Origin: Dehalococcoidia bacterium
GTDB taxonomy: Bacteria > Chloroflexota > Dehalococcoidia > SAR202 > UBA11138
Length of the DNA stretch: 7,040 nucleotides
Assembly: GCA_012270625.1 (NCBI GenBank)
Contig: JAAXHZ010000273.1
Coordinates: 1 to 7,040 of the forward strand
Direction of reading: 5' to 3'
The position numbers were made by a program, and so were the translations under genes. The notes under the pieces were generated by a model, which made no database searches, was not told the origin of the DNA, and was given only the letters and a program-made list of their open reading frames with translations. The stretch's first letter is position 1. Every line of letters begins with the position of its first letter. Below are positions 6,439 to 7,040 of this stretch, piece by piece.

Positions 6439-7040
6439 ATGGAGCAGACAGTGGTTAGCTTTGAACAAGCCTTTGAGGATACTGAGCGGGCGGCAGACTC
6501 TACGCTGAAGTCGGCTTCCAGTCTGATGACACAGGTCCGGGCGCTGAGGAAAGCCGCTCGTGAAGGGAACATCGCCGCTGTCAGGCGTTCCCAGAACAGG
6601 CTCGATGAAGCCCTGAGCGCGCTACGGCAGGAGGTTGCCAACGCCTCGGCCATCTGGCCTTTCGAGGAAGATGAGGAGGAGCATTACCTCGGCGACTACT
6701 ACGCAGCCGAGCTTCGCCGCGCCGCCGATGAACGAGGCTTGAACATACACGAGCGGGACGGAAACCTTATCTCATATCCGTCCATCGTCCGAATCCTTCC
6801 GCGCGATCGCGCCGTCAGAATCGACAGGAGGAAAGTATCCACCATCAAGCCGTCCCACCTTGCCGACCTCCTGCTCAAGAACCAGCAAAAGTCCAGCAGC
6901 TTTTCATCGGCCCGATTCTTGGAATCTCTGTATAGGGTCTATTCTGACATCGTGAGCGGAGAATCTTCAGGACGTATGGTGGATGGCAGCGAACGTGTGG
7001 TGCCTTTGGCCAGGATATACAGTCTGCTCACATCTTTGCC
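6439..7040 (+). CDS. Unrecognised protein, 5' part only (possibly leaderless)
   Basis: An open frame starting MEQTVVSFEQAFEDTERA runs off the window after 200 codons with no stop. I do not recognise the family. Residues 1 to about 70 look like long amphipathic helix, possibly coiled coil, rich in Ala, Glu, Arg and Leu. An acidic patch (FEEDEEE) follows near residue 75, then a mixed region with ISYPSIVRILPRDRAVRIDR and a Lys/Ser-rich stretch. There is no signal peptide or membrane segment, so it is probably cytosolic. ATG 6439 was chosen because the consensus promoter predicts transcription from 6438-6439. An in-frame ATG at 6418 lies upstream of that point and has no Shine-Dalgarno, and neither does 6439. 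GC falls to about 50 percent over 6901-7020 by hand count, below the polA level, so a different origin is possible. Reality as a gene is supported by the long open frame and the promoter; function is unknown. Confidence 0.75.
   Translation, partial: MEQTVVSFEQAFEDTERAADSTLKSASSLMTQVRALRKAAREGNIAAVRRSQNRLDEALSALRQEVANASAIWPFEEDEEEHYLGDYYAAELRRAADERGLNIHERDGNLISYPSIVRILPRDRAVRIDRRKVSTIKPSHLADLLLKNQQKSSSFSSARFLESLYRVYSDIVSGESSGRMVDGSERVVPLARIYSLLTSL

Overview
This is a plus-strand-only bacterial window that looks like ordinary chromosome. It is dense and GC-rich: about two thirds GC in the polA pol region by hand count of one line. It holds the 3' end of one gene, four complete genes and the 5' part of a sixth. 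Order: ahcY (C-terminal part) - hotdog thioesterase - metK - phosphoglucomutase/phosphomannomutase - polA - unrecognised protein. I see no RNA genes, mobile elements, CRISPR or long repeats, and no gene-free stretch over 300 bases. The style of the proteins (short-tailed SAHH, an alpha-D-phosphohexomutase starting FGTDGWRAII, PolA with intact proofreading) suggests Chloroflexota, perhaps a Dehalococcoidia/SAR202-type lineage. That is inference from recall and was not tested.

Bases 1-1979 form an S-adenosylmethionine-cycle block. ahcY removes S-adenosylhomocysteine after methyl transfer and metK makes S-adenosylmethionine from methionine and ATP. Between them sits a small hotdog-fold protein that overlaps or abuts ahcY. 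The phosphohexomutase follows metK after 26 bases with its own good ribosome binding site. No promoter or terminator is evident between these four genes, so they are likely one transcript.

A 98- to 119-base gap, depending on the polA start, then separates the mutase from polA. It contains a perfect TATAAT box whose expected transcription start falls on or next to an ATG. An in-frame ATG 21 bases downstream has a proper Shine-Dalgarno sequence. polA encodes a full three-domain DNA polymerase I (5' nuclease, 3'-5' proofreading exonuclease, polymerase) with the key residues of all three activities visible.

After polA, a consensus promoter (TTGACA, 16 bases, TATAAT) again points almost exactly at an ATG. 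It starts an open reading frame that runs off the window and that I do not recognise. The most interesting points are the repeated TATAAT-6/7-ATG layout (possible leaderless transcription), this unknown ORF, and two changes in conserved active-site motifs: His to Gln in AhcY and Asp to Tyr in the hotdog protein.
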